A stretch of DNA of 41,416 nt from assembly GCF_010894455.1 (NCBI RefSeq), contig NZ_JAAIXY010000040.1, positions 1 through 41,416 of the forward strand, in the 5' to 3' direction. Below, in pieces: positions 15,369-22,839 of this stretch (positions are counted from its first letter, which is position 1; each line of letters opens with the position of its first letter). A program made the position numbers and the translations under genes. Below the pieces are notes generated by a model, which worked only from the letters and a program-made list of their open reading frames with translations, was not told the DNA's origin and ran no database searches. Source of the DNA: Myxococcus eversor. GTDB lineage: Bacteria; Myxococcota; Myxococcia; Myxococcales; Myxococcaceae.

Positions 15369-17701
15369 GCGACCTCCTGTGTGGTCGGGGCCTTGATGCT
15401 TCCATCCAGCGGCGTGTGGACCCGAAAGCAGGTGCGGTCGTCCTCACGGTGCACGGAGATGCTCCAACCGAAGCGACGGACGATTCGCTGCGTGACGGCG
15501 AGCCCCAGCCCCAGGCCCCCCTGTCTCGTGGTCACCCAGGGGTCGAAGAGCGTGTCCCTCGCGGACTCGGGCACTCCAGGACCCGAGTCCCAGACCTCGA
15601 GGACTCGCTCGGTGCGCTCTTCCCTGGCTCTCACACCGATGTGGCCCGCGGGTCCCGCCGCCTGTGCGGCGTTGCGCAGCAGGTTGGCGAAGAGCTGCAC
15701 CATGGCATCTGGCTCCGCGAGCAGCGTGAGCTCGGGAGCCACGTCGACGGAAGCCACCACCCGTGCCTCCTGCATCTGGTCGCGGATGAGGTCCAGCGCA
15801 CGGCGGACACGGGGGAGCACGAGGACAGGCTCCAGCTTCGGTGGAGGGAGCGACAGCCGGCGGAGCGAGATGAGCATTCGCTCCAGTCGCTCGATCTCCT
15901 CCTGGCCGATGTCGATGTCCTCACCGTCGAGCGACTTCCCCTTGCCGCCCTGACGCAGCAGGTGCCGGAAGAAGTTCAGGGGATAGGCCATCTCATGTGA
16001 GATTTCAGCGCTCAGCAGGGCCAGGGCCAGACGCTTCTCTTCATGCGCCGCGTCCACCTGGGCCTGACGCAGTTGCTCCAGCTCACGCAGGACCTGGGTG
16101 TTGTGCAGCGCCACCCCGGCGAGGCTCGCGATGGTGTGGAGCAGCTCCAGGTCTTCCGAGGTGTAGAGGGCCTGTTGCTCCTTGGGGGCCAGCAACAGAA
16201 CACCTCGGAGCTCACCGAGCGAGCGCATGGGCACGAGCAGCTTTCGCTGCCATGCGTCTTCCTGCGTCCACAGATGGGCTCCCGCGCCCAGACGTGCCCG
16301 CGCGTCCTCGGGGAGATGGGACACAGCGCTCAGCTCGGCCGTGTCGAGCACCTGGACTCGGCCGGTGGACAGCCAGCGCAGGATGACTCGCTCCACGGTG
16401 TCGCGGATGGCCCCTGGGTCCCTGGGCGCCGCCAGCTCGTCACTGAGCTGCTCGACTGTGGGCCGGAACTGGAGGGTCGCGGGAAAGAAGAGCCGGTCGA
16501 CCCAGGGCTTGCCCAGGAGGACCAACACCACGAAGACACTCACTGCGGCGACCCCGGGGAGCACATCGGGGACTCCGTAGGTCGCGAGGAGCTGCGACAT
16601 TCCGCGCCACGTGAAGGCCGCCGCGAGCAGTCCCGCGAGGACCAGGGGCACGGCCATCAAGCGCCGCGTGAGCACCGCAGTCACTTCGAGCACGTTCTGA
16701 CGGATGAGTCCGTGGCCGATGGACAGCGGAAGCGTGGCGATGAGGCAGGGGACCATCAGGTAGAGCCCCCGGCCGAAGAAGACGAAGAACGCGACGAGCA
16801 CGGGCAACAGCGCCAGGCCCCAGGCAGCGGAGAGGAGCTCTGCTCGCTGGCGGCCCTTGCTGCCTCGGATGCGCACGAGGATGGAAAGGCCGCAGACGAG
16901 CAGAGAGCCTTGGGAGAAGTCATTGACCCGGGCGCGCATCCACGCCGTCTCGAGCCCTGCGTGGGGCGCGACCAGCAACCACGCGGCGACTCCGAGCGCT
17001 CCCGCGCACAGTGCCGCGAGCGCCGTACGCCAGAGGCGACGGAAGCGGACGGGGCGCTCGGGAAAGGCATAGCCGAGCCAGATGAGACCGATGCCAGTGC
17101 CCAGCCGCGAGGCGATGAACAGCGGCATGTACGCGGCACGCGTGTGGTAGTCGAAGAGGGTGAGCAGGAAGACGAAACCCGAGATGCACAACACTCCGTA
17201 GGCCACTGCTCCGTCACGTCGCCCCGCCAGCAGCAGGACGAGCAGCCCGGACCAGAGGAGGAACGCCCCCACCAAGGCGTAGACGCCGTAGAGGAAGAGC
17301 ACCTCCTCCGCGCCGAAGAGGCGGATGGGTTGGCGCAAGGTGAGCGGCTGGCTCCCTTGCGAGAACTCCAGCGAGACCTCGGCGCGCCCCGCGTCATGCG
17401 CGCGCTGAATGCAGTCCTGGAGTTGCTGTCCCGGGAAGACGCCTTGCCGGGCCAGGGCCACATCGATGGCATCACCGTCACAGGCGATGACGGGATTGGG
17501 GTGTCGCAACGGGAGGCGCTGATTGTTCCATTGCGGCAGATAGACCGAGGAGAAGGCTCCGTAGGGGTCCACCAGCAGCGAGGCGAAGGGAGTGCCCCAG
17601 GTACCCCAGGCGCTGGAGGTGACCGCGGCCCCCAGACCGAGCGACGCCGCGGCCAGCACCGCCACGACAAAGCGCAATGAGGAACTGGGGCCCGCTGTCA
17701 T
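15365..17701 (-). CDS. Multi-span membrane histidine kinase with GAF domain
   Basis: A 778-residue kinase. An N-terminal hydrophobic segment precedes an extracytoplasmic region of about 100 residues with two Cys (VIACDGDAID and QLQDCIQRAH). About eight membrane helices follow to residue ~400, then a GAF-like domain and a coiled coil (LRELEQLRQAQVDAAHEEKR). The DHp domain carries His569 in ISHEMAYPLNFF; the usual Arg-Asn after the His is replaced. The ATPase part has LFANLLRNAAQAA, DSGPGVPE and GGLGLGLAVTQR. The ATG at 17701 follows GGGGGAGA; an upstream frame extension is not credible. It sits 22 bases after the isoprenoid-fold gene and overlaps the regulator start, so all are co-transcribed. 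Confidence 0.9.
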   Translation of the reverse strand: MTAGPSSSLRFVVAVLAAASLGLGAAVTSSAWGTWGTPFASLLVDPYGAFSSVYLPQWNNQRLPLRHPNPVIACDGDAIDVALARQGVFPGQQLQDCIQRAHDAGRAEVSLEFSQGSQPLTLRQPIRLFGAEEVLFLYGVYALVGAFLLWSGLLVLLLAGRRDGAVAYGVLCISGFVFLLTLFDYHTRAAYMPLFIASRLGTGIGLIWLGYAFPERPVRFRRLWRTALAALCAGALGVAAWLLVAPHAGLETAWMRARVNDFSQGSLLVCGLSILVRIRGSKGRQRAELLSAAWGLALLPVLVAFFVFFGRGLYLMVPCLIATLPLSIGHGLIRQNVLEVTAVLTRRLMAVPLVLAGLLAAAFTWRGMSQLLATYGVPDVLPGVAAVSVFVVLVLLGKPWVDRLFFPATLQFRPTVEQLSDELAAPRDPGAIRDTVERVILRWLSTGRVQVLDTAELSAVSHLPEDARARLGAGAHLWTQEDAWQRKLLVPMRSLGELRGVLLLAPKEQQALYTSEDLELLHTIASLAGVALHNTQVLRELEQLRQAQVDAAHEEKRLALALLSAEISHEMAYPLNFFRHLLRQGGKGKSLDGEDIDIGQEEIERLERMLISLRRLSLPPPKLEPVLVLPRVRRALDLIRDQMQEARVVASVDVAPELTLLAEPDAMVQLFANLLRNAAQAAGPAGHIGVRAREERTERVLEVWDSGPGVPESARDTLFDPWVTTRQGGLGLGLAVTQRIVRRFGWSISVHREDDRTCFRVHTPLDGSIKAPTTQEVA

Positions 17702-17723
17702 CCGTTCATCTCCCCCCACGACG

Positions 17724-18647
17724 TCAACCTGGCGCTTCGGCGCGGGCGTCCTTCGCGAGTCCGTACAGCGTGGCCACGGACTCACCGAGGACCAGCGCCG
17801 CCAGCTCATTCTGGAACGAATGGCTGGCGGGACGCACGTCGTCGAGCTCACGGGCGCGCTCCGCGAGCCATGTGCCCAGGTGTGAAAATCCACCCGCCCC
17901 CGCGACCTCGGCTCCGAGCCGCGCTACCCGGGGGGCTGCTCGAAGCAGTCCTCCTGGAGGCACGCCGAGCGCGGCTGGGAAGCTGACGCCGTGCAGTCGC
18001 GCGTCCTCTTCGTGGTCCAACGCGTCGTCCAGGCACTGCGAGCTGAGCAGGAGCAGGTCGAAGGCTCGACGGAAGGTGGGGAGCCGCTCCGGCCTGCCGT
18101 GAGCGAGGATGAGGCAGAACGAGGCGGTTCCCAGCCACGCCACCTTGCGGCTGACGAGGTCCACATACTGGGGGATGGTCAGGGCTCGCTGTTCGAGACA
18201 GGTGCGTTCGAGGTCCATCCCGGATTCCCAAGCGGTCAGCGCGGCATGCGTCGCATGCGTAGCAAGAGCCTCGCTGCCTGTGGCGTCAGCGAGAGACCGA
18301 CACCACTGGTCGAACAGGCATGCCCCCAGCCGTGGCCACTCCGGTCGGTCGGCCACTTGACCGTCCGAGAGGCGGTCGATGAAGAGCCCGAAGAAGCCCC
18401 CGCGCCGATGGGCCCGGAGGTAGTGACGCCGATGTTCCCCGGACAAGTGAGGTCGCCCCTGGAGCTTCGCGTCCTCGGAAGCGAAGTCCGAGAGCGATTG
18501 GAAGGGCTTGAGCGCTGCGTAATCCCCCCAGCCTCCGTCAGTCTGTTCCGTCAGTCCGAGGTGGAACGGGAGTTCCGCCGCGAGCGACCGCAGGTCCACC
18601 GGAAGCCCTTCGACAGATTCGGCATAATCAAGGCGGCACTCATCCAT
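17724..18647 (-). CDS. Putative class I isoprenoid-fold protein
   Basis: A 307-residue all-helical soluble protein. The pattern fits the class I terpenoid/prenyl synthase fold: FGLFIDRLSDGQ (86-97) could serve as the first acidic motif and SSQCLDDALDHEEDARLHG (202-220) has a strong Asp-rich cluster where these enzymes bind Mg-diphosphate. The motifs are not canonical DDxxD, so catalysis is uncertain and the assignment rests on layout and a remembered myxobacterial family. It lies 9 bases after the upstream unknown gene and 22 before the kinase gene, so a membrane two-component system and a possible isoprenoid enzyme are expressed together. It could make, bind or sense a lipid signal. Confidence 0.5.
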   Translation of the reverse strand: MDECRLDYAESVEGLPVDLRSLAAELPFHLGLTEQTDGGWGDYAALKPFQSLSDFASEDAKLQGRPHLSGEHRRHYLRAHRRGGFFGLFIDRLSDGQVADRPEWPRLGACLFDQWCRSLADATGSEALATHATHAALTAWESGMDLERTCLEQRALTIPQYVDLVSRKVAWLGTASFCLILAHGRPERLPTFRRAFDLLLLSSQCLDDALDHEEDARLHGVSFPAALGVPPGGLLRAAPRVARLGAEVAGAGGFSHLGTWLAERARELDDVRPASHSFQNELAALVLGESVATLYGLAKDARAEAPG

Positions 18648-18656
18648 GATGGCAGC

Positions 18657-19367
18657 TCAGTAGCAATTGAATTGGACTCGACTTTCACGCTGAGCCCTCA
18701 TGCACGATGCGAGATTGCCATCGCCATAGGGTTCGAGGCTAACGAGCTGATTCGGTGCAATCAGGGCCCTGAGTTGCTTGATGAAATCATCGCTCCAGCG
18801 AAGCGTCACGCCCGAATGGCGTCCATCCCGGGAGACAAGAAGCACATCCGAGTCATAGGTCTCCTGCAGAACGGCACGGATACCCGGATGGTCGTCGAAA
18901 ATAGCGGCCTGCTTCAACCTCGTAAGCAAGCGATGCGCTTCCAAACCCGCTGGGCTCTTGTCGTCCGTGTGGCTGAGAAGGCCGTGATAGACGAGCTGGA
19001 TTTCATACGGACCTGCGTCGAGAACCGAAGCTCCACCCACCACTCGCGGCGTACCGGGCTTGCTGTCCTTGTCCTGGATGTTCCTCACAGCCGCATAGAC
19101 AGGGTTCAAGAGGGCCATCCTGAGGCGAACAAGCTGCTCATCGAAGTCCAGGACAAGAGACTCCTCGGCATGGGCAGACAATATCCCATTAATCTCATCA
19201 CACATCGACTGAGGAATGACCCCCAGCCCGGCAGTTCGAAATGCGTCACAAAGTTGCTGACGCCGCTCAATCCCCGCCAGCAACCCAGCCTCCACCTGCG
19301 GCGAAGGGAAAATCTTGCCGTAGATACGCCGGAGCAACTCCTGCCTCACCAAGTTTTTCGATTTCAT
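18657..19367 (-). CDS. Hypothetical protein, first gene of the kinase operon
   Basis: A 236-residue soluble protein that I do not recognise. It begins with a basic helix (MKSKNLVRQELLRRIYGKIF), has a central VDAG-like strand region (GGASVLDAGPYEIQLVYHGL) and ends in QFNCY. The nucleotide sequence is visibly less GC-rich than the downstream genes, with codons such as ATA and AGA. The chosen ATG has only a weak GGGA-type ribosome-binding site, and an in-frame start 93 bases upstream exists. It ends 9 bases before the isoprenoid-fold gene. Its lower GC suggests it was added to the operon, but this is inference. Confidence 0.65.
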   Translation of the reverse strand: MKSKNLVRQELLRRIYGKIFPSPQVEAGLLAGIERRQQLCDAFRTAGLGVIPQSMCDEINGILSAHAEESLVLDFDEQLVRLRMALLNPVYAAVRNIQDKDSKPGTPRVVGGASVLDAGPYEIQLVYHGLLSHTDDKSPAGLEAHRLLTRLKQAAIFDDHPGIRAVLQETYDSDVLLVSRDGRHSGVTLRWSDDFIKQLRALIAPNQLVSLEPYGDGNLASCMRAQRESRVQFNCY

Positions 19368-19525
19368 GTACTTTCCCGCTTCACCCAGCGCAAGACCGCG
19401 ATGATCCAAAACACTTCCGCCTAGGGAGTCACCTCTGGCGTTTGCCAGCCCCCAAAGCATCCTTCAGGACCGGACTGCCCCCAAGGACCAGGAGCGCCCC
19501 CCCTCTGCCTTCCGCGATATGGCCT

Positions 19526-20404
19526 TTACCGAGAATGGGAGCCCAGCTTGGAGTAGGCCTGATGCCCGCCAAATGATTCGTCATGCGCCGGCCCATCCTT
19601 TAGGAGAGCAGCAGCCAAGGCATTGGGAGTCCGCTCCAACTGCCGCCCGATATCCTCGAGAATCGCGCCAACGACAACACCCTCGTTCGCCAGCACCGCG
19701 GGGTCCTCGGGCAGAGGCAACTCCCCATCCTTGTCTCCCAGCAGCAACTCCACATGTGACTCATCCGGGTCACGGAGCAGGTCGCCGCTGTGAAGCGCGA
19801 CAACTCGCCACGCGTCATCCAAGACAGGTGCGCCCGAAGAGCCCCTCGTTACATCACAGATGTACCAGAGGCGGGAGGCAATATTTTCGACACCTGATGC
19901 GGCCGGATTGCTCAGCGAGACAACCTTGTTTTCGCGAAGAGCGATGCGCTTGGACGCCCCGAGCGGATGGTGAATGATTGAAACAGCATCTCCGGGATGG
20001 CTCGTCAATCCCCCTCTAAGCCACAGCCACCCCTGGCGCAGGAGGTCCGCGCCTTCGATGGAACGAGGCGCGACCGCCACCAGGGCGTAATCCAGGTTGG
20101 CATCCGCGATGAAGCACCGCTCCGGCTCGAGAGCAAAGCTAATCGTCGCTCTCCTGGAAACACCGGGGCTCTCGCTCTGCTCAAAGTCAACCTGATAGCG
20201 CTGCGCCGTTTCTTTTGTCTGCAAGATGTGATGGTTCGCCAGGAGAAGCTCCGGACCCACCAGAAACGCCGTCGCACCGTTTCCCATCCAATCGGGTTGG
20301 CTCCGGAGCCGAAGCCTGGCGACGGATTCCGCCGCCCTCAACCCGTTCAAGAGATATGAGATATCAAGGTAGTCCGCACTTCCAAATGTAACTGTGCCTG
20401 CCAC
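19526..20404 (-). CDS. Trypsin-like serine protease without signal peptide
   Basis: A 292-residue serine protease of the trypsin-like/V8 type. The triad is His59 in LLLANHHIL, Asp105 in NLDYALVAV and Ser190 in TRGSSGAPV. A short helical lead (DYLDISYLLNGLRAAESVAR) precedes the protease fold, as in cytoplasmic proteases attached to signalling or effector-associated domains. No signal peptide is visible. The start is a GTG with AAGGAGA six to seven bases ahead; the open frame continues 127 codons upstream, but without a ribosome-binding site or similarity. A C-terminal region after residue 235 (ANEGVVVGAILEDIGRQL) is extra. Codon usage is more relaxed than in the flanks. The target is unknown. 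Confidence 0.8.
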   Translation of the reverse strand: MAGTVTFGSADYLDISYLLNGLRAAESVARLRLRSQPDWMGNGATAFLVGPELLLANHHILQTKETAQRYQVDFEQSESPGVSRRATISFALEPERCFIADANLDYALVAVAPRSIEGADLLRQGWLWLRGGLTSHPGDAVSIIHHPLGASKRIALRENKVVSLSNPAASGVENIASRLWYICDVTRGSSGAPVLDDAWRVVALHSGDLLRDPDESHVELLLGDKDGELPLPEDPAVLANEGVVVGAILEDIGRQLERTPNALAAALLKDGPAHDESFGGHQAYSKLGSHSR

Positions 20405-20838
20405 GGTTGTTCTCCTTGGATGGGCCCATGGTGAGCGGTCTTGTCCGCCTGATTCCAAGCCTCCCGCCGAGAAGCTCGTCACGGGGTCACGAAGCACATC
20501 AGCCCTTGCGCTCATGCACAGCTCGACCCAAAGCAACCCGCATGCCTGACATGTCCTCGGCGAGGCACGGCACTGAACAATCCCCCACTCCAACTGGCGC
20601 CCGGCGAGCTCCTGGTCGAATCCGTCCACGCCTCCTCGTCGTGTGGACGCAACCGTCCAATCAGCGAATGGGTCCCTGAGAAACATCGAAAGCAAGACAG
20701 TGAGGCACAGGCCTTGCTTTCCTACCGGGAGTCCATCCACCTGGAGTTGCTCGGCTGTCCCAGCCAGGGAGGGCCCTAGATGCATCCTGATGGGTGGCTC
20801 TCATCTCAGCGACTGCCACAAGCCCCGGAGCACCCAAC
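20405..20838. other. Divergent gap without recognised gene
   Basis: This stretch between the protease (-) and the small unknown protein (+) shows no coding bias and no recognised motif. A minus-strand frame runs through it continuous with the protease, but the ribosome-binding site just before 20404 argues that it is untranslated. Promoters for both genes should be here; none was convincingly identified. Confidence 0.5.
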
Positions 20839-21159
20839 ATGCCCACAGAGAGATTGACCTTCAAGATTGCGTGGAGAGAACCTATTCCCGCCAGGCTCAC
20901 CTATCTCATCGACAATGGCACCGTCATCACCCACCCGAATGGCGATGACGACAGGCTCACCGGCACACAGGAAATTCTCTTCACCTACGATGCCCCAAAA
21001 TCCGACATCCACATCATCCGCTGGCTGCTCTGGTTTCCAGAACATACCTTGACGAAACTCGCCGCCACGGCACGCCGGAGTTCTAGCAGGAAGTTCTCGC
21101 CCCTCAACAGCCAACCCGGAGAACAGAAGATTTATTGGGAAAGGTCGGGTGCCTTGTGA
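20839..21159 (+). CDS. Small hypothetical protein coupled to the exported protein
   Basis: A 106-residue protein with alternating hydrophobic residues, probably a compact beta-sandwich (TFKIAWREPIPARLTYLID, ILFTYDAPKSDIHIIRW), followed by WFPEHTLTKLAATARR. No signal peptide. The ATG is preceded by CCGGAG at eight bases. Its last codon and stop overlap the GTG of the next gene (GTGA), so translation is coupled. It is not a member of any family I can name; it may be an adaptor or binding partner of the downstream exported protein or of the divergent protease. Confidence 0.6.
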   Translation: MPTERLTFKIAWREPIPARLTYLIDNGTVITHPNGDDDRLTGTQEILFTYDAPKSDIHIIRWLLWFPEHTLTKLAATARRSSSRKFSPLNSQPGEQKIYWERSGAL

Positions 21160-22622
21160 GGAAGGGCTCGACGTTCTGGGCTCCTTGGCTCGTGCTCTGC
21201 TTGAGCAGCGCGGCCCTGGCCAGCCCCGCGCTCGACCAACTCAAGCAAGCAAGCCTCCATGAGCAGCGCTGTCTGTGCCAGCAACTCGAGACTCAGACAC
21301 TGTTCACCCGCGTTCGGGAAACCACCACGCCAGTGGACTCTCAATCCTCGGCGGGAGAACTCCTCGCGCGCGCGGAGGCAGCAATCCAGGCCTCGGTCGA
21401 TGACGCGAAGGCGGGCTTCACCATCGCCCCCCTGCGATTCATCGAGGGATATAAAGGTCCCCTCAACCCTCAACTGACCTTCGCCGCGTTCGACGACGGC
21501 CGGACTCGGCTGGGCGCGGCACTCAACGGCGTGTATTCCGTTGCAAAGAACCCTTCCCCCAAAGGCCTCAAAATCTCCTTCTGTTCCTACGATGAAGGGG
21601 CATATCGGAACACCCTTGATAGGGCAGGCCCCTCACTGCGTCGTGCCTGCGCCGTGGTGGCCTCGCTGCCAGACCCAGCACCGGGTTTTTCTCCGGGAGA
21701 CGAAGAGCCCATCGAACGAGAGACCTGGCGCATCGTGCGCCATCTCTGTGGTGTCGACGAGGCGCCTCAGGTCGAAACGAAATCCCCTCCTGGCTCCTGC
21801 AAGCAAACGTGGACGTTCGAGGACGCCGCCATCCGGGTGGTCCGGGCCATCCAGAACGAAACCATTCGCCTTGAGAGGATTGGAGTACCTGCTCAAAAAG
21901 AAATGTCCCAGCTCACCGAGCGACTGGAGCCCTTCACCGCGGAGCTTCAGACCTTGGCCGAGCACGAAGCACCTGGCTTCGTGCCCCGTTTTACGACGAT
22001 CGAGGACGCCATCCGCCAGTACGCGTGGCGCCGCTCGCGATATGTGCTGGGCGTCGATGGGCGCGTGGACTTCTTCCCCTTAAAGGGGGGCTTCAACCCA
22101 TCTGCTGAACCCGACAAAAACCCACTTCCCAGGGCACAGCTCGCCTCCTGGCAGGCCAATCTGGCTGGTTCATGGGGACGCGAGCGTGTCTTCCTCAAGA
22201 TGGGGTTGCTCCTGGGGCAGAAGCGAAGCGAGCACATGGACTCCCTCAACCCCTTGAGCCCAGGCCTGTCCTTCAAGGCCACCTATGTCGTGGGTGCACT
22301 CGTGGGTCAGCTCACGGACGATGAGGAGAATGTTCAGGTCGAGGGACAGGAGTTGCCTCCACATCTGCTCGTGGGCATGGAGGGCTCCGTCGCGTTCGTG
22401 ACGAAGCGAACTCCGACACATCCCAATCTCGTGGACAACGCCAACGCCGCGCTCTGGCTCGAGTTCCGCTTCACCGAGAAGCTGGCGGTGCGCACCGGAT
22501 TCCAGCTCGATGCAGAAACCGTGACGCGCCCGGAGGACACCTCCTCGACACCACCCAGGGCGGAGCTCGGCAAGCTCCAGTACTCCGTCCCGGCATTCGT
22601 CCTGACGGCACTCCAGTTCTGA
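21156..22622 (+). CDS. Exported protein, possible outer-membrane protein
   Basis: A 488-residue protein read from the GTG that overlaps the preceding stop. This start gives a good signal peptide (basic RKGS, then WLVLCLSSAALA, cleavage before SPALDQ). The first half contains several Cys (RCLCQQ, SFCSYDEG, RRACAVV, HLCGVDE) and helical stretches. The second half (from about 340) alternates hydrophobic residues and ends in VPAFVLTALQF; a terminal aromatic residue after an amphipathic strand is typical of outer-membrane beta-barrels. An upstream TTG in the frame would spoil the signal peptide. Function unknown; coupled to the 106-residue protein. Confidence 0.65.
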   Translation: MRKGSTFWAPWLVLCLSSAALASPALDQLKQASLHEQRCLCQQLETQTLFTRVRETTTPVDSQSSAGELLARAEAAIQASVDDAKAGFTIAPLRFIEGYKGPLNPQLTFAAFDDGRTRLGAALNGVYSVAKNPSPKGLKISFCSYDEGAYRNTLDRAGPSLRRACAVVASLPDPAPGFSPGDEEPIERETWRIVRHLCGVDEAPQVETKSPPGSCKQTWTFEDAAIRVVRAIQNETIRLERIGVPAQKEMSQLTERLEPFTAELQTLAEHEAPGFVPRFTTIEDAIRQYAWRRSRYVLGVDGRVDFFPLKGGFNPSAEPDKNPLPRAQLASWQANLAGSWGRERVFLKMGLLLGQKRSEHMDSLNPLSPGLSFKATYVVGALVGQLTDDEENVQVEGQELPPHLLVGMEGSVAFVTKRTPTHPNLVDNANAALWLEFRFTEKLAVRTGFQLDAETVTRPEDTSSTPPRAELGKLQYSVPAFVLTALQF

Positions 22623-22839
22623 TGCTCCATGTGTTCCCGGTCATGGCTTCACCACACGAGAGCAACTCCCACCTTTCGTGTGATGCGGCGGCACACCGCT
22701 GAAGTCGCTCGCCGCCCTCTCCCGGAGCAGGGAATTCCCGGCCCCCCGTGGACCACAGGACGGCGGGCGGGCGAGGACTCTCGTTTCGTGCGGCGCACCG
22801 GCCCCAGTTACGGCATGGTGCGCCCCACGAGAGGACCTC

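Noticed and set aside
16043..17680. Plus-strand 545-codon frame opposite the membrane kinase
   Set aside because: Gln/Glu/Arg/His-rich shadow with no recognised feature; the minus strand has all kinase motifs.
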